In this document: positions 8,708 to 17,057 of the stretch, piece by piece
Layout of the letters: every line of letters begins with the position of its first letter
Position numbering within the stretch: position 1 is the stretch's first letter
From: Arenibacter sp. P308M17
GTDB taxonomy: Bacteria > Bacteroidota > Bacteroidia > Flavobacteriales > Flavobacteriaceae
Length of the DNA: 64,000 nucleotides
Direction of reading: 5' to 3'
NCBI RefSeq assembly: GCF_003426735.1
Contig: NZ_QVON01000002.1
Span: 124,001 to 188,000, forward strand
The notes under the pieces: generated by a model
The model's input: only the letters and a program-made list of their open reading frames with translations
Databases searched by the model: none
Told to the model about the DNA's origin: nothing
Position numbers and translations under genes: made by a program

Positions 8708-11554
8708 TTAATTTTGTAGCTCCAATTCCTTTCTCAAAAATTTTGAGGTGTAGCTCTTTTTATCAAGGGCCACTTCTTCCGGAGTACCTTCAGCAACTAA
8801 CATGCCACCATTGCGACCTCCTTCGTAACCAATATCGATGATATGGTCTACCATTTTTATAACATCCATATTGTGTTCAATGACCAGAACGGTATTTCCC
8901 TTGTTTACAAGCTTGTTTAGCACCTGCATCAGTACCCTGACATCCTCAAAGTGTAGTCCGGTCGTTGGTTCGTCCAAAATATAAAAGGTATTCCCCGTGT
9001 CCCTTTTGGATAGTTCCGTTGCCAACTTGATGCGTTGTGCTTCTCCTCCCGATAAGGTGGTAGATTGCTGTCCCAAGGAAATGTACCCCAATCCCACATC
9101 CTGTATGGTCTTTAATTTTCGATAGATCTTGGGGATATTCCCAAAAAATTCAACAGACTCGTTAATGGTCATTTCCAATACGTCGGCTATGGATTTGCCC
9201 TTATATCTTATCTCCAAGGTTTCCCTGTTAAAACGTTTCCCGTTACACGTCTCACAATCCACATACACATCGGGAAGGAAGTTCATTTCGATAACCCTTA
9301 GACCTCCTCCTTGACAAGTCTCACATCGTCCCCCGGCAACATTAAAACTAAAACGTCCAGGCTTGTACCCTCTAATGGAGGCTTCCTGGGTCATTGCAAA
9401 AAGCGACCTAATTTCGCTGAATACACCGGTGTAGGTAGCCGGATTGGATCGGGGCGTTCTTCCAATAGGGGACTGGTTAATATCTATTACCTTGTCCAAA
9501 TGTTCCAGGCCCTTGATTTCCTTGTAGGGCATAGGGACCTTTACCCCATTAAAATAATGGGCATTTAAAATTGGGTATAGGGTTTCGTTGATGAGGGTAG
9601 ATTTTCCACTGCCGGAAACCCCTGTAACTCCTATCATTTTTCCCAAAGGGAAACGTACCGAAACATTTTTAAGATTATTTCCGGAACACCCTGATAATTC
9701 CAAGATATATCCATTTCCTTCCCTCCGCTTTTTTGGAACTACTATTTTTAATTTTCCGGAGATATAATCTGCCGTTAGGGTATTATGGTTTTTTAGATCT
9801 GAAGGTTTCCCTTCGGAAATTATTTCCCCACCATGTTTTCCTGCTTTTGGTCCAATGTCTATTACATGGTCCGCACGTTCTATCATATCGCGGTCATGTT
9901 CTACCACAATGACCGAATTACCAAGGTCTCTGAGCGATTCCAAAGACTTTATTAAACGCTCGTTATCCCTTTGGTGCAAACCAATACTGGGTTCGTCCAA
10001 AATATAAAGAACACCGACCAATTGCGACCCAATTTGGGTGGCCAACCTAATACGCTGTGCCTCGCCACCTGAGAGCGATTTACTACTTCTGTTCAAGGAG
10101 AGGTAATCCAGGCCAACATCCAAGAGAAATTGGACCCTTGTTTTGATTTCCTTTATTATTTCCTCGGCAATTTTTAATTGATTGCCCTCCAATTTTTTCT
10201 CCAGACCCTTAAAGAAATCGGCCAATTCTGCAATATCTAAATTGGACAGATCGGCAATATTTTTGTTGTCTATTTTAAAATTCAGGGACTCTTTTTTTAA
10301 CCTGCTGCCATCACAGGTGGGACATTTAATTTTGTCCATGTATTCCTTGGCCCAACGTTTAATAGTAGTGGAGTTGGCCTCGTTGAACTGACTTTTTATA
10401 AAATTGGAGATGCCTTCGTAATCTATTTTGTAGATGCGCTTTACCCCCAATGTTTTCGATTCTACCTCAAAACTTTCCTTACCCCCATATAGCAGTACTT
10501 GAATGGCCTCTTCGGGTACTTTGAAAATTGGGGAAGTAAGTTCAAAGTTATATCGTTGCGCAATGGTCTCTATCTGTTTAAAGGCCCAGGAATTTTTATA
10601 TTCGCCCAGGGGTGCAATACCACCTCCTTTTATGGATAGGCTTTTGTTAGGGAAAATTTTGTTTTCATTTACCTCATAAATATGGCCAAGGCCATTGCAA
10701 TCGGGACACATACCCTTTGGCGAATTAAAGGAAAAGGTATTGGGTTCGGGCGAAGGGTATGAAATTCCAGTAGTGGGACACATTAGGTCCCTACTGAAAT
10801 ATCGCGGCACTTCGGCTCCTTCCTCCAAGATCATCAATACATTGTCACCACTGTACATGGCCGTATTGATTGTTTCCGAAATACGTTTGTCCAGTTCGGC
10901 ACTTTCTTCAATCTTGAGTCGGTCAATAACGATTTCAATATCATGGGTCTTATAGCGGTCAACTTTCATGCCTTTTACAATGTCCCTGATTTCCCCGTCT
11001 ACCCTTACCTTGACGAAACCTTGTTTGGCAATCTGTTCGAACAGTTCCCTATAGTGGCCTTTTCTGGATTTTATGATAGGGGCCAGTATATTTATTTTCT
11101 TGCCCTTATAGGAAGTTATGATCAATTCCATTATCTGTGCATCATCATAGCTTACCATCTTTTCTCCTGTACGGTAACTATAGGCATCGCCTGCCCTTGC
11201 AAACAAAAGCCTCAGGAAGTCATAGATTTCGGTAATGGTACCTACGGTGGACCTTGGGGATTTTGAAGTGGTCTTCTGCTCTATGGCAATTACTGGTGAA
11301 AGTCCATCTATCTTGTCCACATCCGGCCGCTCCAATCCGCCCAAAAACTGTCGGGCATAGGCCGAAAAAGTCTCGATATAGCGTCTTTGGCCTTCGGCAT
11401 AAATGGTATCAAAGGCCAGGGATGATTTGCCGCTTCCCGAAAGTCCGGTAATGACCACCAGCTTTTCACGGGGTATGGTAACATCTATATTCTTAAGGTT
11501 ATGCACTCTAGCGCCTTTAACCTCAATATTCTCTTCGTAATGGATCATTTTCAT
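8708..11554 (-). CDS. uvrA: Excinuclease ABC subunit A
   Basis: A 948-aa protein, close to the 940 aa of E. coli UvrA. It is the damage-recognition ATPase of nucleotide excision repair, which loads UvrB. Two ABC ATPase modules are complete: Walker [15 protein letters not shown] (N-terminal) and [14 protein letters not shown] (C-terminal), with signatures [13 protein letters not shown] and [13 protein letters not shown]. The C-terminal zinc finger has CETCQGGG and CETCNGKR. The first zinc module reads CPTTG where many UvrA proteins have CPxCG, so one ligand is changed; the second half, CPDCNGLG, is intact. It is a single gene, divergent from the protein starting at 11669. Confidence 0.97.
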   Translation of the reverse strand: MKMIHYEENIEVKGARVHNLKNIDVTIPREKLVVITGLSGSGKSSLAFDTIYAEGQRRYIETFSAYARQFLGGLERPDVDKIDGLSPVIAIEQKTTSKSPRSTVGTITEIYDFLRLLFARAGDAYSYRTGEKMVSYDDAQIMELIITSYKGKKINILAPIIKSRKGHYRELFEQIAKQGFVKVRVDGEIRDIVKGMKVDRYKTHDIEIVIDRLKIEESAELDKRISETINTAMYSGDNVLMILEEGAEVPRYFSRDLMCPTTGISYPSPEPNTFSFNSPKGMCPDCNGLGHIYEVNENKIFPNKSLSIKGGGIAPLGEYKNSWAFKQIETIAQRYNFELTSPIFKVPEEAIQVLLYGGKESFEVESKTLGVKRIYKIDYEGISNFIKSQFNEANSTTIKRWAKEYMDKIKCPTCDGSRLKKESLNFKIDNKNIADLSNLDIAELADFFKGLEKKLEGNQLKIAEEIIKEIKTRVQFLLDVGLDYLSLNRSSKSLSGGEAQRIRLATQIGSQLVGVLYILDEPSIGLHQRDNERLIKSLESLRDLGNSVIVVEHDRDMIERADHVIDIGPKAGKHGGEIISEGKPSDLKNHNTLTADYISGKLKIVVPKKRREGNGYILELSGCSGNNLKNVSVRFPLGKMIGVTGVSGSGKSTLINETLYPILNAHYFNGVKVPMPYKEIKGLEHLDKVIDINQSPIGRTPRSNPATYTGVFSEIRSLFAMTQEASIRGYKPGRFSFNVAGGRCETCQGGGLRVIEMNFLPDVYVDCETCNGKRFNRETLEIRYKGKSIADVLEMTINESVEFFGNIPKIYRKLKTIQDVGLGYISLGQQSTTLSGGEAQRIKLATELSKRDTGNTFYILDEPTTGLHFEDVRVLMQVLNKLVNKGNTVLVIEHNMDVIKMVDHIIDIGYEGGRNGGMLVAEGTPEEVALDKKSYTSKFLRKELELQN

Positions 11555-11668
11555 AGCAGTCTGCGAAGTTACGACTTTGACTTCTAAAAATGAAGTAGGT
11601 AGTATTTAGTTTTTTGTAGATTAAATACATAGCTATAAATTAGCGTTCTTAATTTAAAATATTTTGAA

Positions 11669-12196
11669 ATGCAGCTTTTAGGAATAGGTTCACGAATTGA
11701 TCATAGCGAATTCGGAAAAGGGGTCGTTACCAATGTTACGTCCAAACATTATTGGGTTACTTTTATGGACAATGGTTTGGAAACCATAGATTTGGATTCT
11801 GATTTTGAAGTTATAGAAGCTGTGGAGGACGAGGTGGATACCATAAGTTTTTCTGAAGTGGAACAATCGCTGATCTCTATATTGAAGCGCTGGAGCGATG
11901 CCAGTTCCATTACGCCGATTGCCGACAAATGGAAGGGCGGGAATATAATTTTAAAACCTGGGGATGCCAATTTATCCGAGAAGGAAATCCCAATGGATAC
12001 CTTTTTTCATAAAATAGTCATGATCAGGGACCGGATTAGGGTCATGGAGCAGAAAATAAACAGCAGTAATAATTTGGATGATCAGGAAAAAGTGGACCTG
12101 CAACAGTATATAACCCGGATTTATGGAAGCCTAACCACATTTAACGTGCTTTTTAAAAATCAAAGCGATAATTTTGTGGGGGAGAAAACCAGATAA
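11669..12196 (+). CDS. Conserved hypothetical protein with CarD/UvrD-tail-like N-terminal module
   Basis: A 175-aa protein I do not recognise by name. Residues 5-45 (GSRIDHSEFGKGVVTNV, then VTFMDNGLETIDLD) resemble the small SH3/Tudor-like module at the C-terminus of UvrD-type helicases and in CarD-like proteins, which bind protein or nucleic acid. The rest is charged and probably helical, with a likely coiled coil about residues 105-145. No signal peptide or membrane segment. It is divergent from uvrA (114 bp apart) and converges on the TIGR03915-type gene. A link to DNA repair is suggested only by position and the N-terminal module. Confidence 0.7.
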   Translation: MQLLGIGSRIDHSEFGKGVVTNVTSKHYWVTFMDNGLETIDLDSDFEVIEAVEDEVDTISFSEVEQSLISILKRWSDASSITPIADKWKGGNIILKPGDANLSEKEIPMDTFFHKIVMIRDRIRVMEQKINSSNNLDDQEKVDLQQYITRIYGSLTTFNVLFKNQSDNFVGEKTR

Positions 12197-12269
12197 TGCA
12201 ACAGGAGTGGGCAGTTACAGTTTTCAGTAGGCAGTGGCAGCTGGCAGGAAGAAGGTTCAGTGCCCTCGA

Positions 12270-12302
12270 GTCGAGAAGTCATTTCACGGTTAACTTAACA
12301 CT
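12270..12302 (+). repeat. 33-bp dispersed repeat core, copy 1
   Basis: This 33-bp stretch, beginning GTCGAGAAGTC and ending TTAACTTAACACT, is identical to 27041-27073. A diverged inverted relative lies at 46312-46338. It sits in the 172-bp gap between two convergent genes. It is part of a dispersed intergenic family discussed in the findings. Confidence 0.8.
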
Positions 12303-12368
12303 GGTTGGAGGTACCTAAATAAAGGCCAATAAATAGAGAAAGCCGATCCCTTTTCAACTCAACACTGA

Positions 12369-13094
12369 TTATACGGCCTTCTTTTCATTTACCATTGCCA
12401 TTCGGTGTTGTACGGAATATGGTGAATGTGGGTGCAACTTATTATTTATCAGTTGTTTTATATTAGTGTGGGCAATGTTGCCGGTACCATCATAAGCCGA
12501 TAATTCCAAGGAAATAATTTCTACGGTATAACGATTGTAATAAATGGCATACTTCCTTTTCCGATCGTAGACCATAAATTCCTGACCATAAAATTTAGAC
12601 CTAAAATATTTGGAAATAAGAGGCAGTACATCGAAATCGGGGGAAACATTGGAAAAAAAGATCTGGTCTTGTGATATTTCAAAATTCGCAATGGCCTCTA
12701 TTCTATGTTTTTCACGGGCCACCATTCTGGAGTGTTGCTGAATTTTTAAAACAATTTCCGATATTCCATCAATAGGGTTTTCATCGGGATTGGCATACAT
12801 AGAGCGGATGTACTGGTAAAGAAGAAGCTCAATGCCTTTGGTCTCACTCAAAAAGGCAAAATAAATGGACTTAATGGCCGCATTGTTTTTGTTCTGTATG
12901 CTGTTCCAAACCCGCCTGGCCTTGGCCATCTCGGTAAAAATAGTTATCGCCTCAGAAAACAGCCCCTTTTGAAGCTCTCTGTTTTTTTGGATATCCGCTA
13001 CCGGGATCCTCTCCTCAAAAATTTTGAAAACCGTAGTTAAAAAACCATTAAAACTGCCGTCGTAAATTAAAATTTTGGGATTTTCCATAATCAT
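12369..13094 (-). CDS. TIGR03915-type DNA metabolism/repair protein
   Basis: A 241-aa protein matching the TIGR03915 family (often called SAM-7-linked or putative DNA repair protein): ILIYDGSFNGFLTTVFKIFEE at the N-terminus, RRVWNSIQ near residue 62, and the C-terminal AIYYNRYTVEIIS and HSPYSVQHRMA. In known genomes it is paired with a radical-SAM protein (TIGR03916), sometimes with a uracil-DNA-glycosylase-like domain fused. Here no radical-SAM gene is present. Instead a 59-codon ORF overlaps the start by 4 bp (ATGA). Two in-frame ATGs lie at 13094 and 13088; the first gives the overlap. The gene is probably controlled by the operators at 13302-13355 through the upstream ORF. Biochemical activity is unknown for the family. 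Confidence 0.85.
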   Translation of the reverse strand: MIMENPKILIYDGSFNGFLTTVFKIFEERIPVADIQKNRELQKGLFSEAITIFTEMAKARRVWNSIQNKNNAAIKSIYFAFLSETKGIELLLYQYIRSMYANPDENPIDGISEIVLKIQQHSRMVAREKHRIEAIANFEISQDQIFFSNVSPDFDVLPLISKYFRSKFYGQEFMVYDRKRKYAIYYNRYTVEIISLELSAYDGTGNIAHTNIKQLINNKLHPHSPYSVQHRMAMVNEKKAV

Positions 13095-13270
13095 TCAAAT
13101 AAACTGAGTTGTACACTTGATTCCTTTTTTAAACGCCTTCTTTTCGTTTTTAACAAATGACCTTTGGCCAGGCCATTCCCGTTCTTTGGATTAACCGAGA
13201 CAAAGTGACTGTCCTCCATCCCGGAAAACGCCAGACTACTTAATTTTTGATGCAGATCTTCCAAAGTCAT
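13091..13270 (-). CDS. 59-aa basic protein ending in a sliding-clamp-binding motif
   Basis: Reading the minus strand from ATG at 13270 gives an uninterrupted 59-codon ORF. It starts MTLEDLHQKLSSLAFSGM, has a basic centre (KTKRRRLKKE, about residues 41-50) and ends QLSLFE. QL[SD]LF is the consensus beta-clamp-binding pentapeptide. The stop TGA overlaps the next gene's ATG (ATGA), which argues for translation. A TATATTTG -7 box (13301-13294) lies 23 bp before the ATG, and an in-frame stop lies further upstream. It may be a genuine small clamp-binding protein, or an internally deleted remnant of the radical-SAM partner expected at this place. I do not recognise a family. Confidence 0.6.
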   Translation of the reverse strand: MTLEDLHQKLSSLAFSGMEDSHFVSVNPKNGNGLAKGHLLKTKRRRLKKESSVQLSLFE

Positions 13271-13293
13271 TTTTTTGGTATTTGTAATTATTC

Positions 13294-13370
13294 CAAATAT
13301 ATGGATAAATTCCTAATTATGGAAATATTCCAGTATTTTTTTTGGATATATTCCAAAAACCGTATATTTG
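13294..13370. promoter_or_regulatory. Divergent promoters with three operator-like dyads
   Basis: Three copies of a 13-bp dyad close to TGGAWATATTCCA occur at 13302-13314 (TGGATAAATTCCT), 13320-13332 (TGGAAATATTCCA, a perfect dyad) and 13343-13355 (TGGATATATTCCA). The third sits inside a longer TTTGGATATATTCCAAA. For the plus-strand regulator, TTTG (13341-13344) and TATATTTG (13363-13370) are 18 bp apart, so the third dyad covers the -33 region. On the minus strand TATATTTG (13301-13294) abuts the first dyad. Binding by the adjacent LexA-like repressor is inferred from this placement. Confidence 0.7.
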
Positions 13371-13433
13371 GAGCTAATCTATATGGACAAAGGGCCATAC
13401 TTATATGGACAATATGAAATTAAAACCTGTACT

Positions 13434-14201
13434 ATGAACGAGGATATGGAAATTGTGACCAAGCGTTTTACCGATTTACGACGGGATTTGGGATATACCC
13501 AATCAGATTTTGCCCACTTGCTCGGAATTTCAAATACCACGGCGGACATTGAAAGGGGCCGTACCAAATTATCGGGAAAGGTGGTGGCCGAATTGCTAAA
13601 ACAATTTAAAATAAACCCACTTTGGCTATTTGGCGAAAGTTCACAAAAATATTTATCGGTCACCAATATCAGTGTTATTCCCAAAGTGGTTACGGTAAAT
13701 TCATCCGAAAACGAGAATATGGTATTGGTGAACGCAAAAGCTGCGGCAGGATACCCCCAGAACATTCAGGACACCAGTTGGTACAAACAACTTCCCGCCT
13801 TTGATATTCCCTTGCCAGAGTTCAGAAATGCCACTTATAGGGGTTTCCAAATTGAAGGGGACAGTATGCTGCCCAATCTGAAGCCAGGGGAATGGGTTTT
13901 GGCCAGGGCCATGGAAGGACTAAAGGATATTAACTCCAATAAAATTTACGTGGTGGTATTACAGGACGCAATTTTGGTAAAGAAAATTGAAAAATCTCCC
14001 GATCCGGCCATAATTTCCTTAATTTCCATAAATGAAAACTATCCTCCATACAGCGTTAACACAGAAGACCTACAAGAACTTTGGCAGGTTAGCAGCAAAA
14101 TAACCTTTGGTGTGGACGCAACTTCCGAAAAAGGATTGCTAAGGCAACTGCAGGAATCCATGGATGAACTAAAAAATCAATTGAAGAAGGTCAATAATTA
14201 A
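13434..14201 (+). CDS. LexA-like repressor: XRE HTH plus S24 autoprotease domain
   Basis: A protein of 255 aa from ATG at 13434; upstream frames start with TTG (13368) or an ATG too near the predicted transcription start. Residues 8-60 form an XRE-type helix-turn-helix (GYTQSDFAHLLGISNTT). The C-terminal half is an S24/LexA peptidase: predicted cleavage bond Ala105-Gly106 in KAAAGYP, nucleophile Ser144 in EGDSMLPN, and Lys183 or Lys184 in ILVKKIEK. Spacings are LexA-like, so RecA-stimulated self-cleavage is plausible. A coiled-coil tail ends the protein. It is divergent from the TIGR03915 operon across three dyads, so probably an autoregulated damage-response repressor. It differs from classical LexA in its HTH type. 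Confidence 0.88.
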   Translation: MNEDMEIVTKRFTDLRRDLGYTQSDFAHLLGISNTTADIERGRTKLSGKVVAELLKQFKINPLWLFGESSQKYLSVTNISVIPKVVTVNSSENENMVLVNAKAAAGYPQNIQDTSWYKQLPAFDIPLPEFRNATYRGFQIEGDSMLPNLKPGEWVLARAMEGLKDINSNKIYVVVLQDAILVKKIEKSPDPAIISLISINENYPPYSVNTEDLQELWQVSSKITFGVDATSEKGLLRQLQESMDELKNQLKKVNN

Positions 14202-14208
14202 TAAAGCC

Positions 14209-14382
14209 TTATTTTTGGTCCAGGATCATTAAAATGGGTATGCCAATTTTTAGAAAGCTGTTTTCTGTATTAAGAAATTCTGGAATTTTATGATCACTGC
14301 TTGCATCGCTTAGGATAGGTAAAGATCCATCTTGTAGTTTCTTTCGTAAAATAGGATAAGCCCTTTTTCCGAACTGTTTTTC
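14209..14382 (-). pseudogene. Possible C-terminal remnant of a thioredoxin-like gene
   Basis: A 58-codon stop-free stretch on the minus strand with no usable start, preceded in frame by TAA. It reads protein-like (for example YPILRKKLQDGSLPILSD and IGIPILMILDQK before the stop). The last part resembles the strand following the cis-Pro of thioredoxin folds (GIPxxxILD). The rest of such a gene is not detectable upstream, so a decayed fragment is possible, but chance cannot be excluded. Confidence 0.2.
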
Positions 14383-14556
14383 TTACAGGTCTTTTATTAG
14401 GTAAAATGTGCAATTTCTTCGATGAAATACAAAACAGTTTTCAATTTACAGCTTTCACAACAAGATCTTGGCGTTACACAACAAAATTCTAAATTTCATA
14501 TTATAAGCACCTATTTTTGAAATGATAAAGAATCCCAAATCTTATCATTACATATA

Positions 14557-14593
14557 AAAAAAGGCTGTGCAATTAAATTGTATTGCCTTTTTT
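14557..14593. terminator. Possible intrinsic terminator
   Basis: AAAAAAGGC (14557-14565) pairs with GCCTTTTTT (14585-14593) around an AT-rich loop, followed by ATTTTTA. It works on paper in both directions. It is about 350 bp from the nearest gene end, so its target is unclear. Confidence 0.35.
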
Positions 14594-14663
14594 ATTTTTA
14601 AATCTTACTAACAACATAAAAAAGCGTAGGATAAGATATTGATTAACATGTCCATAAATTACA

Positions 14664-14902
14664 TAGAAACTGTTTGAATTTTGTTTTTGGAATATTTTAT
14701 AGTGTATTTCTGCCTGCCGGCAGGCAGGTTTTCGTAAGGCGAGGGTATTTTAAGGTACATAGCCATAGCTACGGACCGAAAAATAGCTGAAGCATGGTAG
14801 GACCGAACGTTAAGAAAACAGCTGGTAGCTGTTTTTAGTGATGGGGCCAGCTGGCGCAAGGGCACTAAAAGAACCAAAGGATAAAACTTAAACAGCTTCT
14901 TA
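14664..14902. repeat. MITE-like repeat family A, copy 1
   Basis: This roughly 239-bp element lies in the 870-bp gene-free stretch 14202-15071. It begins TAGAAACTGTTTGAATT and ends with the inverted counterpart TTAAACAGCTTCTTA. In inverted orientation it aligns end-to-end with 43557-43730, sharing terminal repeats, an inner block AAAAGAACCAAAGGAT and a central block AGCTACGGACCG. This copy has extra internal sequence, including a Bacteroidota-typical CCTGCCGGCAGGCAGG dyad. A 116-aa frame across it is not a credible gene. The flanks 14383-14660 and 14903-15071 hold no gene I can support. Confidence 0.75.
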
Positions 14903-15071
14903 ATTTGATTTGTGCCGTTTTCGGACAAGGAACGGCAATTATAATTAGGATATACGGGGTACAACAATAACCCTGCTTTGGCGTTTGTAGTTATGAGATC
15001 CAATACCAAAGGGCTTATATATTATTAAAAAGACCAAAAAATTATTAGAACATATAGATAACAATTAAACA

Positions 15072-17033
15072 ATGGTGAAGTCTTTTAATAAAATGTTCGT
15101 TTCATTAATGATTTTTTCATTGTGTTTAAGGTATTCGGCTGCCCAAGATCCTTCCGCCAAACCCGACTATTTTCAGGAGTTCCAAAATAAGAAAGGGGCC
15201 CATGAAAGATTCGATTATTTCTTTAGTATTCCCAATCGCTATCTCGAAGATTCGGCCTATGACTGGCAGGCAGCGGTAAATGTGTATCACAACAACTCCC
15301 AAAAAATAAAGGATTCCATGAGCATTACCAAGTATGAGCTTATGCAATCCCAGCTTTATTATGATATAGGCGATTTTAGCAAAAGTGTGGCCATAGCAAA
15401 CCAACTGCACAAGAAAATTGAAAATTTGGACCTGCCATCCAAAAATATACTGCTGGATCTAATTGACAATAATTATGCAAAATTGGGGTTGTACGATCGG
15501 CAATTTGAAATTAGGAATGAGAAAAAGAACCTAGGCTTAACGGATAAGGTTATTTTCTATGATATCTACTCCAACCTCGGACTTCATAGAAAGGCCATGG
15601 ACGACTATATTAAGGACAAGTTGAAGACCATACGGGAGGATGACTATTTTGGCCAGGCAGAATACCAGAGCAATGTTGGAAACTATCTTCTTTTGGATAT
15701 GTCCATTCCCACCGCTTTAACTTATTATAAGAAGGCAAAAGGCTTTATAGATGTATACTTGAACGATATTAGTAAGGAGAAAACAGAGCAGGAAATAAGC
15801 AGCGGCAATTTGTTGAAGGCCAGTATTGAAGGGAATATTGGTAAATGCCATGCGCTGCTCAAGGAATACGATATTGCCATCCCGTATTTGGAAAATTCCA
15901 TTAATTTGATCAATGAGTACAACAAGGGCAAATTCTCGTCGGAAAAGGTGGAAAGCACTTTGGAACTGGCAGACTGCTATTTGCAAAAAGAAGATTATGT
16001 AAAGGCCAAGGAGTATCTTTTAAATGGGCTGGATCCTGTGAAAATAGAAAATATCCTTAGAAGCAACAGATTATTGGCGGCATATTATGACCGTATAGGC
16101 GATTATAAAAATTCGGTCGACTATTTAAAAAGAAACGTACGCATCAGGGATTCTTTAAACAGAAATGAATCCTCCATGAAAAAGCAGCAGTTGGCCGCTG
16201 TGGCCGGACAGGAAATAGAGTACTCCAAAAAAATGATGGAGCAGCAAAAAAAAGACCTGGAGCAATCCCGGAGCGATTTACAGGCCAAGGAGGAAAGGAT
16301 AAACATTGTTTTTATATCTTTGATATTTACGTTGTTGGGATTTGCGGGATTGGTCTTTGCCTATTTGAAAAGTATAAAGAACCAGCGACTCATTGCAGAT
16401 CAAAAGCGTATAATCGAGGCTTCATTGGTAGAAAAGGATTCGCTTTTAAAGGAAATTCACCATAGGGTTAAAAACAACCTTCAGATGGTTTCCAGCCTGC
16501 TTAGCCTACAAACAAAAAATACCCGTAGCAAAGCAGCTATCGAAGCTTTGGAAGAAGGTAAGAGCAGGGTAAAGGCGATGGCACTTATCCATCAAAAATT
16601 ATATCAGAACGATGATCTCTCCGTAATAGAAATGCAGGGATATATAGAAAGCCTTATCAACAGTGTACAATCGGTCTACAAAAAAGGGGGGCACAATATA
16701 AATATAACCATTGATGCAGAAGGCGTTGAGTTGGATATTGATAGGGCAATTCCCTTCGGACTTATTTTAAATGAATTGGTTTCCAATTCATTTAAATATG
16801 CCTTTCCCGAAGATGACGAAAATGGAAAAATTTATATTCATTTGAGGAAAAATGGGGGGCAGGGCTATTTTGAGTATACGGATAATGGCATCGGACTGCC
16901 CGAGGATACGGATGACAGGGCCAATTCCTCCATGGGCATAAGGTTAATGAATCGTTTGGTTAACCAGCTTCAATCTTCTTTAAATATTGATAAAACATCG
17001 GAAGGAGTTCGTTTTTGGTTCAATTTTAAATAA
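15072..17033 (+). CDS. TPR-containing sensor histidine kinase (HisKA_2 type)
   Basis: A 653-aa protein with a signal peptide (MVKSFNKMFVS to YSAAQ), an extracytoplasmic tetratricopeptide region (about residues 40-350), a coiled coil (about 355-410, QQKKDLEQSRSDLQAKEE), one membrane helix (about 412-432, FISLIFTLLGFAGLVFAYL) and a cytoplasmic kinase. The phospho-acceptor is in EIHHRVKNNLQMVSSLLSLQ (His463/His464), the HisKA_2 form. The ATPase has N-box LNELVSNSFKYAF and G1 box DNGIGLPE. No response regulator is adjacent, so its partner is elsewhere. It is followed after 24 bp by the metal-dependent hydrolase gene. The signal sensed is unknown. Confidence 0.92.
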   Translation: MVKSFNKMFVSLMIFSLCLRYSAAQDPSAKPDYFQEFQNKKGAHERFDYFFSIPNRYLEDSAYDWQAAVNVYHNNSQKIKDSMSITKYELMQSQLYYDIGDFSKSVAIANQLHKKIENLDLPSKNILLDLIDNNYAKLGLYDRQFEIRNEKKNLGLTDKVIFYDIYSNLGLHRKAMDDYIKDKLKTIREDDYFGQAEYQSNVGNYLLLDMSIPTALTYYKKAKGFIDVYLNDISKEKTEQEISSGNLLKASIEGNIGKCHALLKEYDIAIPYLENSINLINEYNKGKFSSEKVESTLELADCYLQKEDYVKAKEYLLNGLDPVKIENILRSNRLLAAYYDRIGDYKNSVDYLKRNVRIRDSLNRNESSMKKQQLAAVAGQEIEYSKKMMEQQKKDLEQSRSDLQAKEERINIVFISLIFTLLGFAGLVFAYLKSIKNQRLIADQKRIIEASLVEKDSLLKEIHHRVKNNLQMVSSLLSLQTKNTRSKAAIEALEEGKSRVKAMALIHQKLYQNDDLSVIEMQGYIESLINSVQSVYKKGGHNINITIDAEGVELDIDRAIPFGLILNELVSNSFKYAFPEDDENGKIYIHLRKNGGQGYFEYTDNGIGLPEDTDDRANSSMGIRLMNRLVNQLQSSLNIDKTSEGVRFWFNFK

Positions 17034-17057
17034 ATTTGAACAAAAACAGTCCGACCC

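Noticed and set aside
13368-13433. N-terminal extension of the LexA-like regulator
   Set aside because: It starts with TTG inside the -7 box, so it cannot be fully transcribed from the predicted promoter; ATG 13434 precedes the HTH directly.
14659-15009. 116-codon minus-strand frame
   Set aside because: It covers repeat element A and its dyads, and the translation has no domain character.
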